From Melastoma dodecandrum (taxonomy: Eukaryota > Streptophyta > Magnoliopsida > Myrtales > Melastomataceae): a stretch of 64,000 nt of DNA. Shown here in pieces: positions 11,221 through 21,313 of this stretch; the first letter of the stretch is position 1, and every line of letters begins with the position of its first letter. The stretch is from the NCBI GenBank assembly GCA_029817715.1, contig JARUPY010000539.1, positions 5,245,501 through 5,309,500 on the forward strand. Reading direction: 5' to 3'. The notes beneath the pieces were generated by a model. It made no database searches. It saw only the letters and a list, made by a program, of their open reading frames with translations, and was not told the DNA's origin. A program made the translations under genes and the position numbers.

Positions 11221-12032
11221 GCCCCTACTTCTCTACCAGCTCTGTAAGACTCCTCTTGTATTGCCATGTTGTATACTTCATCCATGTTGGGGAAAGGTTT
11301 CATTGAAAGGATTCTGCTCTTCAAACTTTCATATTCATCATTCAAGCCATATAAAAAACGAAAGACACAATCCTCCATATGATTTTCTGCATACTTTTTG
11401 AAGCATTCTTCATTGCATTTCCCACGGCCACAATGAGGAAGTGGGCGAACATATTTCAATTCCTCCCAAACACCATTCATTTCAGTGTAATACTCATCTA
11501 CAATTCTAGTTCCTTGCACCACAGTCATTAATAGCATCTGAAGCCTACAAATCTTTGATTTGTCCGGCTGTGAATACCTCTTTTTCAACGCTCTCCAAAT
11601 ATTCAAGGCATAATTCATATAGAAAATGTTACTGGCTATATTTTCCATCACCGATCGTAAAATCCAGGCTATCACAAGTGTGTTACACCTCTTCCATGCA
11701 TAATACGTATCATCTCCTACCGCTGGCTCAGTTAAAGTGCCATCGACAAACCCCAACTTATTTCTAAAGACGTACACCATCTCAAATGCTCTCGACCAAG
11801 TATAGTAGTTCAAGCTGGTCAACACAGGAGTCACCATCACGATGCTCAGATTATCAAACTGTTGAATGAAATACGGCGAAGCAAGATCTTCAATGTTTAT
11901 TCCTACTCTGTTCATTCCAGCCACTGTTGCCACTACCGCCTGAGTTGTTTGCTGCATCACTCCTGCCGTTGCAACTCCTTGTCTGTTTTGGTTGCCGCCG
12001 ACCACCGCAGCGAAGCTACGCTCTGATACCAT
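11217..12032 (-). pseudogene. copia gag, N-terminal part
   Basis: 271-codon open frame. It contains LTSLNYYTWSRAFEMVY, KLGFVDGTLTEP and a MNGVWEELKYVRPLPHC segment, typical of copia capsid (retrotran_gag/UBN2-like) proteins that form virus-like particles. The ATG lies inside the LTR/primer-site junction, so ATG-GTA-TCA-GAG overlaps the primer site and there is no leader. The frame is lost at about 11217, where the rest of the polyprotein continues in another frame. Confidence 0.85.
12020..12031 (-). other. Primer-binding site, tRNA-iMet type
   Basis: The minus strand reads TGGTATCAGAGC, complementary to the 3' end of plant initiator methionine tRNA, as is usual in plant copia elements. It overlaps the first codons of gag. 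Confidence 0.85.
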
Positions 12033-12039
12033 CTCAGAG

Positions 12040-12285
12040 AGCTAGGAGATTGTCCATGGACAAGTAGAGCAAAGACAAACGGAGGAGGAAGAGAAAACTA
12101 TATTCTGTTATTCTGTTACCAACCAACATAAAGTTCTTATATACATTTACAGGCCTTACAGAACAATGAGCCCATGAGCCCAACTCTCTATTCTAATAAT
12201 TCTTCTTCTTCACTTTGTCTACGCCTAAACTCTGCAACACTTCTTCACTGTCTGCAAGCTCCTTAGATTCCTTCTCTTTATAACA
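12040..12285 (-). repeat. 5' LTR of the copia element
   Basis: Second LTR copy. On the minus strand it starts TGTTATAAAGAGAAGG and ends next to the primer-binding site. Similarity to 7218-7458 is clear but interrupted by substitutions and small indels. Confidence 0.8.
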
Positions 12286-12633
12286 GGAGTTTTCGCGGGG
12301 TTTCCCTTGAAAGGGCCCTGTTTTTTTGCATTTTCCCAAATTTCCCTTCAACAACAGAATCGGTCGCGCCCAAACGGTCTCCGCCCATATTAAGTAAGTA
12401 AAATGAAGGCAAAATATATATATCCAGGACATTAACTTTGGAGTAACTTTATGTATTTGCCTTAATTTAATTTATTATACGTTATTATACCAACTTTGGT
12501 TTTAATATTAATTTGATAAAATAGAAAAAGTTTTAAAAAATTAATATAAAAATAAAATTTAATGATAAAAATAAAAAATTATTCCAAAGTGAAGATGATA
12601 AATATATATTTGGTCAATGACGAAATTCTTATT
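12286..12633. other. Short AT-rich spacer between copia and MULE
   Basis: AT-rich sequence without a recognised gene. The first 100 bp (GCGGGGTTTCCCTTGAAAGG) are not part of the LTR. The stretch ends in a 9-bp target-site copy at 12625-12633. Confidence 0.4.
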
Positions 12634-12786
12634 GGCAAATTATCGATATTTGGCCTGAACTATAGGCCCACTTCCTTTTGTAACATATCGTTTAAAAAGT
12701 TTTAGTTGTGCCCTTATTTCGATTTTAGTTTTTGATTTGGCCTTAAAGCCGACGTCTGTTACGGCCATCAGACGTATCGTTGACGG
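12634..12786 (+). repeat. Left TIR of the Pack-MULE
   Basis: It begins GGCAAATTATCGAT and runs to the CGTTGACGG motif. The reverse complement of 13396-13548 matches it with scattered substitutions and small indels; AAACTTTTTAAACGATATG in the right copy corresponds to CATATCGTTTAAAAAGTTTT here. Confidence 0.85.
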
Positions 12787-12940
12787 ACAATTTTATTATC
12801 CTACGCGTCTTAAAATTAGTCTACGTAGCAAAATTGTCTTCCAGGAGGGAATATTATTTGCTGCTTACTACGACACCAAACAAAAGAAGTCACATATTTT
12901 ATTTTTTTTTAAATCAAAGAGGGGAATATTCTCATTTTTT

Positions 12941-13225
12941 CATGAGGAGGAGGAGGCCCATTGCCACCCACCCTCCCATCACCACCCTCACCGCCGACCT
13001 CACGGCTGGCGCGCTCACCGTCCCGAACCCCGCCAGCAAGCTCACGGCCTCACGAACCCCGCCGCTAGCAGTGGAATCGCCGCCCCCGCCGCGAACGCCA
13101 GTGCCGACACCAGCGCAGCCTGCCACGGGTTCGGCAGCTTCCCCGCTCTCTCCTCGGCCCTGTCCGACGTCCCGGCGGCCACGATCTGTTTCTTGCACAC
13201 CCCGACCAAGAAACAGATGAACCAA
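12941..13225 (-). pseudogene. Captured fragment of a vacuolar iron transporter (VIT) homologue
   Basis: On the minus strand one frame reads KLPNPWQAALVSALAFAAGA and continues to IPLLAAGFVRP before a stop. A second frame continues with SLLAGFGTVSAPAVRSAVRV and VMGGWVAMGLL. These resemble the last transmembrane helices of VIT/nodulin-21-like proteins, which move iron or manganese into vacuoles. The two pieces are in different frames and the loop between them is shortened, so the fragment cannot make a transporter. The family call is from remembered sequence. Confidence 0.6.
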
Positions 13226-13395
13226 GACCAAGAACAACCCATGAATCTTATTACAATCACCAGAAAACCCTAATCCCCGTTTTCTTTTCTTACCTTTCTT
13301 TTATTACAACCCATGTGTGGAAATGAAAAAATCAAGCTGGAAGACGATTTTGCCATGTAAGACTAATTTTAAGACACGTAGGACAAAAAAAAAGG

Positions 13396-13548
13396 CCGTC
13401 AACGACACGTCTGCAAGCCTTAACGGACTGTCGGGTTTAAGGCCAAATCGAAAGCTGCAATCGAAATAAGGCCACAACTAAAACTTTTTAAACGATATGC
13501 CACAAAAAGAAGTGGCCTATAATTCATGCAAAAAATCGATAATTTGTC
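13396..13548 (-). repeat. Right TIR of the Pack-MULE
   Basis: Inverted partner of 12634-12786. It ends ATCGATAATTTGTC before the 9-bp duplication. Confidence 0.85.
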
Positions 13549-13923
13549 ATTTTTATTTACCTTAAAAGGAGGAGAATAAAATATAAGAATGGCCGACCCA
13601 CCCCCACTTTCTAAATCTCTCCCCGCCATGGTCAAGGCTTCGTCCTCGTCTTTTTCTTTCGGTGATCGGTTTGTAGGACTACTGCCGGCGTCCTCCGTTT
13701 TTCCTTCTTGCAATCGATTGTGGAACTAGAACTGATCTTTCCTTCTCCAGTGTTTGTCCTTCAGAGGGCCGCCAAAAGGAACCAGATCCATCCCCATTGC
13801 TTCCCAGGCAATTGTTCGGCGTTTTGATGTATGATTTCCTCGTTTGAAGTTTCTAGGTTCTCTGTGATTCTTGTTTATTACGTTACGCAATGGTTTTTCA
13901 TGTTATTCGCGACCTCAGACGAG
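13549..13923. other. Spacer between Pack-MULE and cactin relic
   Basis: A short stretch that may include the old 5' region of the cactin-like gene. No coding signal was recognised and no promoter element could be assigned. Confidence 0.3.
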
Positions 13924-15696
13924 ATGGCGGCTGGCTGGAGGAGGCGAAGGAAGGATAAGATGTCTTTCAGGACGATCACGGAGGACGAAATCGCTTCTTA
14001 CGTTGCCAGGAAGGCTCTGAAGAAGGTGCCCTTTTGTTGATTGTTTGTCTCGGTTCTCCAGAGATCCGTTTTACTTATCCGGCCTCGATCAATTGATCGT
14101 GTTTTGATTGTCCTCAGGCTATGCGCGCGTGGCTAAGAAGTTGCAGGTACGGTCCCATACCGGGGTACTCAGACTCCTGCAATCCTTTCGGAATTCAAAC
14201 CTCAACGAGAAGTGACAACGAGAAGTGAGTGGTTCCCTTTATGCTTAGATGTCCTTTTCTGTTTTGCGGCAGCCGATGCTCGTGGTGTATGAAACCTGGG
14301 CTCTCTGGAACTATGCTGGTTCATTGCGATTTCTTGGAATTTTCTACTCTGAAGGTTGTAATGGACATAATGGTTGTGAGATGCCCTGTCCTCTTGATTC
14401 CATTTTTCAACTGATAGGCAATTGATTCCCTATTTTCCAACCAGTAAAAGTTTGTTATTATTGAAAAATGTTGTTTGAATCTTTTTAATTAATTGTTGTC
14501 GGCCTGTCGTAATTGGTGTTCCTGGCCCGGACCTCTAGCATTGATGCGATGGAGTCTTTAATTTTATGCAGACTTGTATCGAAAAAGAAGATTGAGCGGG
14601 ATGTTGCTCGGGGTGCAGGCCATGATATGTTCTCTGTGAAAGCTGAGAAGATAAGACAGATGGAAAGAGTGGTATTATTTCTTAACCTATCATTTGTGTT
14701 AATGAATTCTTAGATTAGATTAGACTATAGACCAGATAAGAGTTTCCACATTAGTCTGTCTTTTTGTTATTATGACAGTAACATTCGTTTACCATGAAGG
14801 AAAAACCATAGCATGAGCAGAATCCTAAAACGATCATTATATATATGTTTCGCATGGAGGTGGAACCCTTCCGTCGCAAAGGCATGGTTTTCTTTGAAAG
14901 ATTGCAGATCGCCAATTGATTAAAACGGAACTGAGAATTGTAGTAACAGCTGAAAGTGATGGCTGAGTTGCTGTTTCTCATTTTCCAAAAAAAAAAAAAA
15001 AAAAAATACTTCTGACTTTGGAATAGGAGTTATATTCCTCGTTCAAACAAGCTCCGTTACTGAATTATAAGCAATCGCTTGTTCTTACATTTCTTGCAAA
15101 GCTAAACCATAATATATCATAATTCATTCCTGGTTTTTCCTCCAAATCTTTTAACTGTTCCCTTTTGTTTTGTTTATTATATCCAATTGCTAAATCTGTC
15201 GGCCTTGCCTCTTCTTATGGCATTATGTTGATTATATCGGAATCTTAGTCAGCGGAAACATGGTTTAGTTGTATCGGTCTTATTTTTTCGGGTTATGTGC
15301 CTGTCAGTGGGAACATTTCTCTCGTTTTGTTTTTAGTAATTTAATGTTTTGCTGAAGCATGGGGGTTGGTTGCTAGATCGACAACATTAAATTCCATTTA
15401 TTGCTTGTGGTGGCAATGTTACTCAGAGATGATGAATCTTTAGGTTTTTAATCTTAAGGCAGGCGGACAGTCAAGAAGAGTAGAGAGGAAAGAGCACGAG
15501 GAGGAAATTGTGCGTTTATTACGAGTAAATCCTTTTCATTACTGTACTGAATTTTTTTAATTTTAAATTGTTTATGTAGGCATTGCTTAATAGAGAGGCA
15601 GGCGGGCGGGGTCTATCAGAATTCCAGGATTGGGTGAAGAAAGAGGAGGATGTGTGGAAGTCAACTAGGGCGGGCCTCATGGCAGAAGGCTCATAA
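13924..15696 (+). pseudogene. Cactin-like N-terminal gene relic
   Basis: Five exon-like pieces remain: 13924-14025, 14118-14224, 14572-14668, 15463-15524 and 15580-15696. They read FRTITEDEIASYVARKALKK, VAKKLQ then PGYSDSCNPFG, SKKKIERDVAR with DMFSVKAEKIRQMER, VKKSREERA with EHEEEI, and ALLNREA with EFQDWVKKEED. In that order these are the N-terminal region of cactin, a conserved splicing-associated protein. Pieces 2 and 4 need frameshifts to give the family sequence, and the last piece runs into TAA at 15694 long before the conserved C-terminal domain. The introns are retained, so this is a duplicated and truncated gene, not a retrocopy. Confidence 0.75.
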
Positions 15697-17782
15697 ATTG
15701 GCCCGAACAAGCTCTTATAAATTGGCCCAACCATTATCAATAACAAATTTCAGTGATTAATTTGGTAATTTTCCGATTATTTACCCGCCTCAGACCCTAC
15801 ACCAGCGATCGGGATTTCCACCCCGCCGAGTTCGAACGGCTTCAAGAGACTGACTGGGCTACTAGATGCTTCGTGAACGTTTAATTCCAGTGCCCCGACT
15901 AGCGATAAGTAGTCCTTTGTGAGAATCGTTAGTGTTTGTTTGTTTGGTTACAATAATTTAGATTCCTTTTCTTTTGAACCCGAAATAGACATTATATATT
16001 AATTTTGAAATCAACTACTACATTTAGGAAAGCAAATTGAATTTGCTGGTTTCTAAGAGTCAAGTAAGTTAGTTGGAATTAACATAAGGGGCGACTTTTG
16101 GTTTGAACTAATCGGAGATTAGACTACTAGTCGACTCCTTAAAGGTTAAAGCTATTGGTCGACACTTTAATGCGGAGGAGGAGTGCCGTTTATAAAAGAA
16201 CCTTCAAGGGAATGACGTTTATTGCACTACAAATAATATGTTCCTCTCACATTTCTCTCATCTAAAAGAAATATAGAACTCTTGAAGCTCTGAAGTTGCG
16301 GAAGCTTAATGAATCCAAAAAGCTTTGATAATCAGTTGTTACTTAAGTCTTATCATTTTTGTTGAAAGTATACTTTAGGAAAACTTAGTGGTGCGAATGC
16401 TCAAATAACCAAGTTGTTTTAACTTGTAGAGAGTTATTTTAATATATTAGAAAAGCTTAATCTAATTATATTAAGGCGCTATAATAAATTTTTATAATTG
16501 AAATGACAAGTTCCAAATTAAAAAAGAAAGAAAGAAGTTTTCCTTCTAATAACGAGTGAATTGTCTATTGCATGAAATTTAGTCAAATGTGTTTCTTAAT
16601 ATCTCATTAATCTAAAGATAGTTCTTATCTTAGGAAAAAAACTCAATTATTAAATATTAAAAGAAAAACAAAAATTCAATAATTAAATAAATCCTAAATC
16701 GGTATTTAATTATATAGTCTCATGTAGGATGTATGCTATATGATATTAATATTAACTTGACAAAATCCACAAACACAATTTTACTTAATAAAGTAATAAA
16801 ATAAATTAAATTATGAATTTACGTTATGCTTGTTATAAGTTTAATATAATAATCAATTCCAAAAACCCTACGTGACATTGAAAAAAGTTCAAAAAGAAAT
16901 CAAAAGTAACAAGAAGGAAGTCAAAGGAGGATCGATCTCATGTGACTCTGATGAGATAACGAGATACCTTAACACTGAATGAATCTGGTTCAGAATGAAT
17001 TTGAAGAATTTTTTCAAGTAAAACTAATTTAGGATATACGACTAGTTCGAGATACTCCAGTAGTAAAAGAAATTAGAAAAATATTTCAATATTAAATTTT
17101 GTATCAGAGCCGCTTAGAAAAAATTTTCTTTTTGTCTTAACTAATTTGATATTTACATCTAATTCAACATTTTCCGACGAGTAATTAAGATTGGTCAAAA
17201 GTCGACCTAAAAGATAATTAAAAAATCTTCATAAGTTCATATCCTTAAATTTGGTATTAGAGCCACCTACTTTTTGTCTATAACCAATTTGGTTTAAAAT
17301 ATTACGAGCACTTGAGATACTACTTGTTGATATCGACTTGTTAGTTTTTCTCATGGGTTTTTTTTGCGTTTTACCTTATATTTTGAATAATCTCACAACA
17401 GAAAACAAGAACAGGTTAGAAAAAATCACGAGAAAACTCACCTCGTAAATGTATACCTCCACCATTGGAATCTTCAAAAGGAAGTGATTGGCCTTGACAA
17501 TGCACTTATTCCCAGCAATTCCGTACTCAAGCCTCGCCTGGAGCGCATGCTCAATCTGTTCGATGACATTTCCGTGCCCGAGCCTCGCCGGAGGCTTTTC
17601 GCCTCCTGTCCGACAAAGCTCTGCTCAACGAAGGAGGAAGGCACAGGGCAGGGGAAGGGATAGGAAGAGTAGTGGAGGAGGAGACGAGGTGGCGGTGATG
17701 ATGACCAGAGCGGCGCTTAGACATCGGACAAAATGAAAGTTACTCGTCGTCGCTGCTGCAATTCTGTTTCCTAGGGGACATG
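15697..17782. other. AT-rich region with old repeat traces
   Basis: No gene was recognised. A 22-bp near repeat (TATAAATTGGCCC) lies at about 15692-15733. A TATA-like GTTTATAAAAGAACC at about 16189 in an LTR-like context suggests a decayed element around 16080-16500. Two primer-site-like strings, GTATCAGAGCC (about 17101) and GGTATTAGAGCC (about 17257), lie about 150 bp apart in diverged tandem copies. A GC-rich ORF at 17488-17736 has no recognisable family. Confidence 0.3.
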
Positions 17783-19782
17783 TGTAACGACCTATCTTTT
17801 TATGAATTTCTAAGGTGTTATTGAATGACTTTAAGATATGAATCAGAAGTGAGCATAAGATACGAACAAGGTATGGAGGGAGAATAGTTGGGCACGAGGA
17901 TCTAAATTGTAAGGGTCAACATGGATTGAATTAGAAGCCAAGGGAGTCGCCACTGGGGAGACGACGAATGCCCAGATGTCAAACCGAGAATAGAGAGAAG
18001 CGCCCCTAGAACGAAGGACGGAACGAGTCGGGTATGAAGGGAAATCACTAAAGACAAGAGAAACGGTCACCACCGTTCAAAGGATAGGGAGTGGAACGTG
18101 TAATTGTTGCTGAGGGACAAGACAAATGATTGAAAAAAATGGAACTAATAACGTAGCCCTAACCACGAGGTGTTCAATGGATGGCGCTTCCGAACAACCG
18201 AATTAGTGTTGGGGATGGAGGCTATCTATACCTTCCAAGTTTTAAGGGATGTTGAGAATACCAGAGAGGAAAGTAACAAGGAGCCGAGTACAATATAAAT
18301 TGATAGACCGAATAAAACGAGGAGAGTCGAAGTAGAGGGGCAAGGAAAACGGGCCGGGTAGAGAGTTATAAGAAGATGAGAAGCCAAGCCATGAAGAAAG
18401 AAAGATTAATTATTAATTGCCATATCGTGAATAGTAGTAGATATTAAGGGGGAATATTCTTGGGATCATTCCTTTATGTGGCCATGATAAGTAGGATTAA
18501 ATAAAGTTAAAAGAAAAAAAGGAGGGGATGATCATAAAGGTGGGAGGAAGAGGGTTTTGGTCCTCACTTGGCTCCCATCCTCCGACCCCCTTCCTTTTCT
18601 CTTTCTTGTTTTCCCCACCTTCCAAGGTGAAATCCAAGGGGAGACGGAGCAAAACAACTTCAGGAGGGTTCCGTAGTGGACGATCGAGGAGGGGAAGAAC
18701 GGGGACGATGGAGCTTTATTCAAGTTGTGGATTGCTTGGTTGGCAAGAACTTGAGACGAACTACGAATGTTTAAGGGGAAAGTGACGGTTTTGCGAGGTA
18801 CAATGGGACGAATCGTTTTGTATAACTTAAGTAAGACCTTGAAATGTTGTATGTCTTGTAAACGGAAGAATGAGACCGACTAGCGTACGGATTTGGGAAA
18901 AATTTAGGATCTTTAAGGTGAACACGAGCGCATCACTACCTTGGAACCTAAGTAAGGGTTGAAATGACTTGGAAAGTTGGAAATAGAGGAATCAAGACTG
19001 TCTAGGTGGGCGATGAGGGAAAAAAATACGATCTTGGCGGGTGTGTGTGGTCGGGTCGTTGTTTCGGTACCTAGGAAAAACTTAGAACGACATATGAGAG
19101 TAAAACTCGGATCAACTCGACCCACTAAATGTATAGATTGAAAACCAGTACGGACTCAAGTGTGCGGATGGTCCGAGCGCCATATTGGATCTAGGGTAAG
19201 GACTTGGAATTATACGAAATTATGTGTTGGACTCGGACGAATGAGACCGACCACGGTTATGAATAGATGTAAAGGTTTTATCTTGAGTGTGATGATGACC
19301 GTAGTTTATCTGGCATAGTAAGAAAGAGCTTGTATGCGATGAAAGTAGCTATGATGAGAAGACTTATGAAACTTGCTAATATGTGAGGAAGCACGGAGGA
19401 GGCAAGAGTTCAATAATCAGGAGGGCTTAGACGGCTAAGAACCGAATTGGTAACTAAGTTGAGAAGTGTTGCGTTTTGGCTTTTCTAGTAAGGAAAACAT
19501 AATGAGTCCTAGAATAGGGCTAGAATGGACGGGGGACAGAAAAGTGTAAGAGGAAGGAAAGTGGTCGAATGAGGTGGATGAAGGAAGGTTAAAGTTAAGG
19601 AAAGGTCAACCGAAATTAAGCAGAATACGTTGACCATAAGGATGTACTCTAATGTTAAAATGTGTTGTAAAAATGAAGGTACTAAATATAGTAGGAGAGG
19701 CGCAACTACTTTAGACGTCCATAAGAACGAGATTTTCGAAGCCTAAATCGTAACCTAGGAGGTAGCCACCATCTTCGCTTGT

Positions 19783-19792
19783 GTAACTTGCA
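19783..19792 (+). repeat. Target-site duplication, left copy
   Basis: GTAACTTGCA, identical to 21272-21281 on the other side of the foldback element. Confidence 0.85.
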
Positions 19793-21271
19793 GGAAGCGG
19801 CTAACGGTACGTGCACGTAACCGTTACGTTGTTTACTAAAATCGACGAAAATTTTATTAATTTTTTACTAAAAATTGACTTTTTTAGTAAAATGATTAGT
19901 AAATTACTAAAAACACTTAGTAATCGGTTACTAATTTTTCACTGTTTGACCATTCGGAAAGTTACTAAACTACGTTTAGTAAATCATTCGGAAATTTTAC
20001 TACGTTTAGTAAATCATTCGGAAATTTTACTAAACTTTTTAGTAACCGATTACTAAAAATAACGGTGATTTGACATTTTTTTTTTAGTAATCGTTACTAA
20101 AATTTCACTGTTCAACTTTAATAATCGGTTACTAAAAAGTTTAGTAATTTTTTCCGCCGATTTACTAAACGTAGTTTAGTAACTTTCCGAATGGTCAAAC
20201 AATGAAAAATTAGTAACGGTTACTAATTATTCGTAGTAAAATTTGTAATGTTAGTAATTTTCCAGATAGGCCGTCCGGAGATTTTAGTAATGATTTACTA
20301 ATTTTATAACCGAAATTAGTAAATTACTGTGTAACATAGTAAAGCCGTTAGTAAATTACTAAAGTTGTCCTTTTTTTTCGTAATCGTTTACTATTTTTTG
20401 AACGAAATTTAGTAATCAATTACTAAACTTTTTAATAATTTACTAAACAGAACAGTATATTCCGAACCTAAAACTGAACCTGTTTACAGTGTGAATTACC
20501 ATTTTACCCCTGCGATAAATTACAAAATCGTTTAGAAATTTTCGGTCCGAACCTAAAACTTAACCTATTTATAATTTTACTGCAGGGGTAAAATGCTAAT
20601 TTCACACTGAAAACATGTTCAGTTTTAGGTTCGGAATATACTGTTCTGTTTAGTAAATTACTAAAAAGTTTAGTAATCGATTACTAAATTTCTTTCAAAA
20701 AATAGTAAACGATTACAAAAAAAAGGACGACTTTAGTAATTTACTAACGACTTTACGATGTTACACAGTAATTTACTAATTTCGGTTACAAAATTAGTAA
20801 ATCATTACTAAAATCTCCGGACGGCCTACCTGGAAAATTACTAACATTACAAATTTTAGTATCAAAAATTAGTAATCGTTACTAATTTTTCACTGTTTGA
20901 CCATTCGGAAAGTTACTAAACTACGCTTAGTAAATCGGCGGAAAAAATTACTAAACTTTTTAGTAACCGATTACTAAAGTTGAACAGTGAAATTTTAGTA
21001 ACGATTACTAAAAAAAAATGTCAAATCACCGTTATTTTTAGTAATCGGTTACTAAAAAGTTTAATAAATTTTTCCGCCGATTTACTAAACGTAGTTTAGT
21101 AACTTTCCCAATGGTTAAACAGTGAAAAATTAGTAACCGATTACTAAGTTTTTTTAGTAATTTACTAATCATTTTACTAAAAAAAGTCGATTTTTAGTAA
21201 AAATTACTAAAATTTTTGTCGATTTTAGTAAACAACGTAACGGTTACGTGCACGTAACGTTAGCCGCTTCC
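19793..21271. mobile_element. 1.48-kb foldback transposon with perfect 10-bp target duplication
   Basis: The element starts GGAAGCGGCTAACG and ends with the inverted form, CGTTAGCCGCTTCC. It is bracketed by GTAACTTGCA on both sides (19783-19792 and 21272-21281). The two halves are long inverted copies of each other meeting near 20,520-20,570, so the whole element can fold into one hairpin. Both arms are built largely from repeats of TTTAGTAA/TTACTAAA, with smaller nested palindromes. There is no ORF for a transposase. A 9-10-bp duplication fits a Mutator-like foldback element. Confidence 0.85.
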
Positions 21272-21281
21272 GTAACTTGCA
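21272..21281 (+). repeat. Target-site duplication, right copy
   Basis: GTAACTTGCA, identical to 19783-19792. Confidence 0.85.
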
Positions 21282-21313
21282 TGTTAAAAGTTTTATTAAG
21301 GAAAGATGTGACA

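Larger units (their letters stand above)
7218..12285 (-). mobile_element. Ty1/copia LTR retrotransposon, degenerate
   Basis: About 5.07 kb with two related LTRs (7218-7458 and 12040-12285) and a primer-binding site matching the initiator Met tRNA 3' end just inside the 5' LTR. On the minus strand the domain order is gag, zinc knuckle, protease, integrase, reverse transcriptase, RNase H, which is the copia order. The polyprotein is split by frameshifts and stops into at least seven pieces. The two LTRs differ at many positions, so the insertion is old. A polypurine tract (GAGGGAGAG on the minus strand) precedes the 3' LTR. No clean 5-bp target-site duplication was found. Confidence 0.92.
12634..13548. 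mobile_element. Mutator-like Pack-MULE with captured gene fragment
   Basis: A 915-bp element bounded by terminal inverted repeats of about 150 bp (12634-12786 and 13396-13548) and flanked by a 9-bp direct repeat with one mismatch (attcttatt at 12625-12633, atttttatt at 13549-13557). Long TIRs plus a 9-bp duplication are the Mutator signature. There is no transposase. The GC-rich core, unlike its AT-rich surroundings, contains part of a vacuolar iron transporter homologue on the minus strand, so this is a Pack-MULE. Confidence 0.85.
17783..21313. mobile_element. Candidate gypsy-type solo LTR, split by the foldback element
   Basis: The sequence begins TGTAACGACC, a common start of plant gypsy LTRs. 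After removal of the foldback insertion (19793-21281 including one site copy) it ends GATGTGACA, a common LTR end. This would give an LTR of about 2.04 kb. No partner LTR, internal region or matching 5-bp duplication was found, so this is a tentative call. Short ORFs inside (for example 18528-18785) have no family. Confidence 0.35.

Noticed and set aside
15820..15890. Possible exon reading DFHPAEFERLQETDWATR
   Set aside because: Short, directly stopped, without clear splice context or recognisable family.
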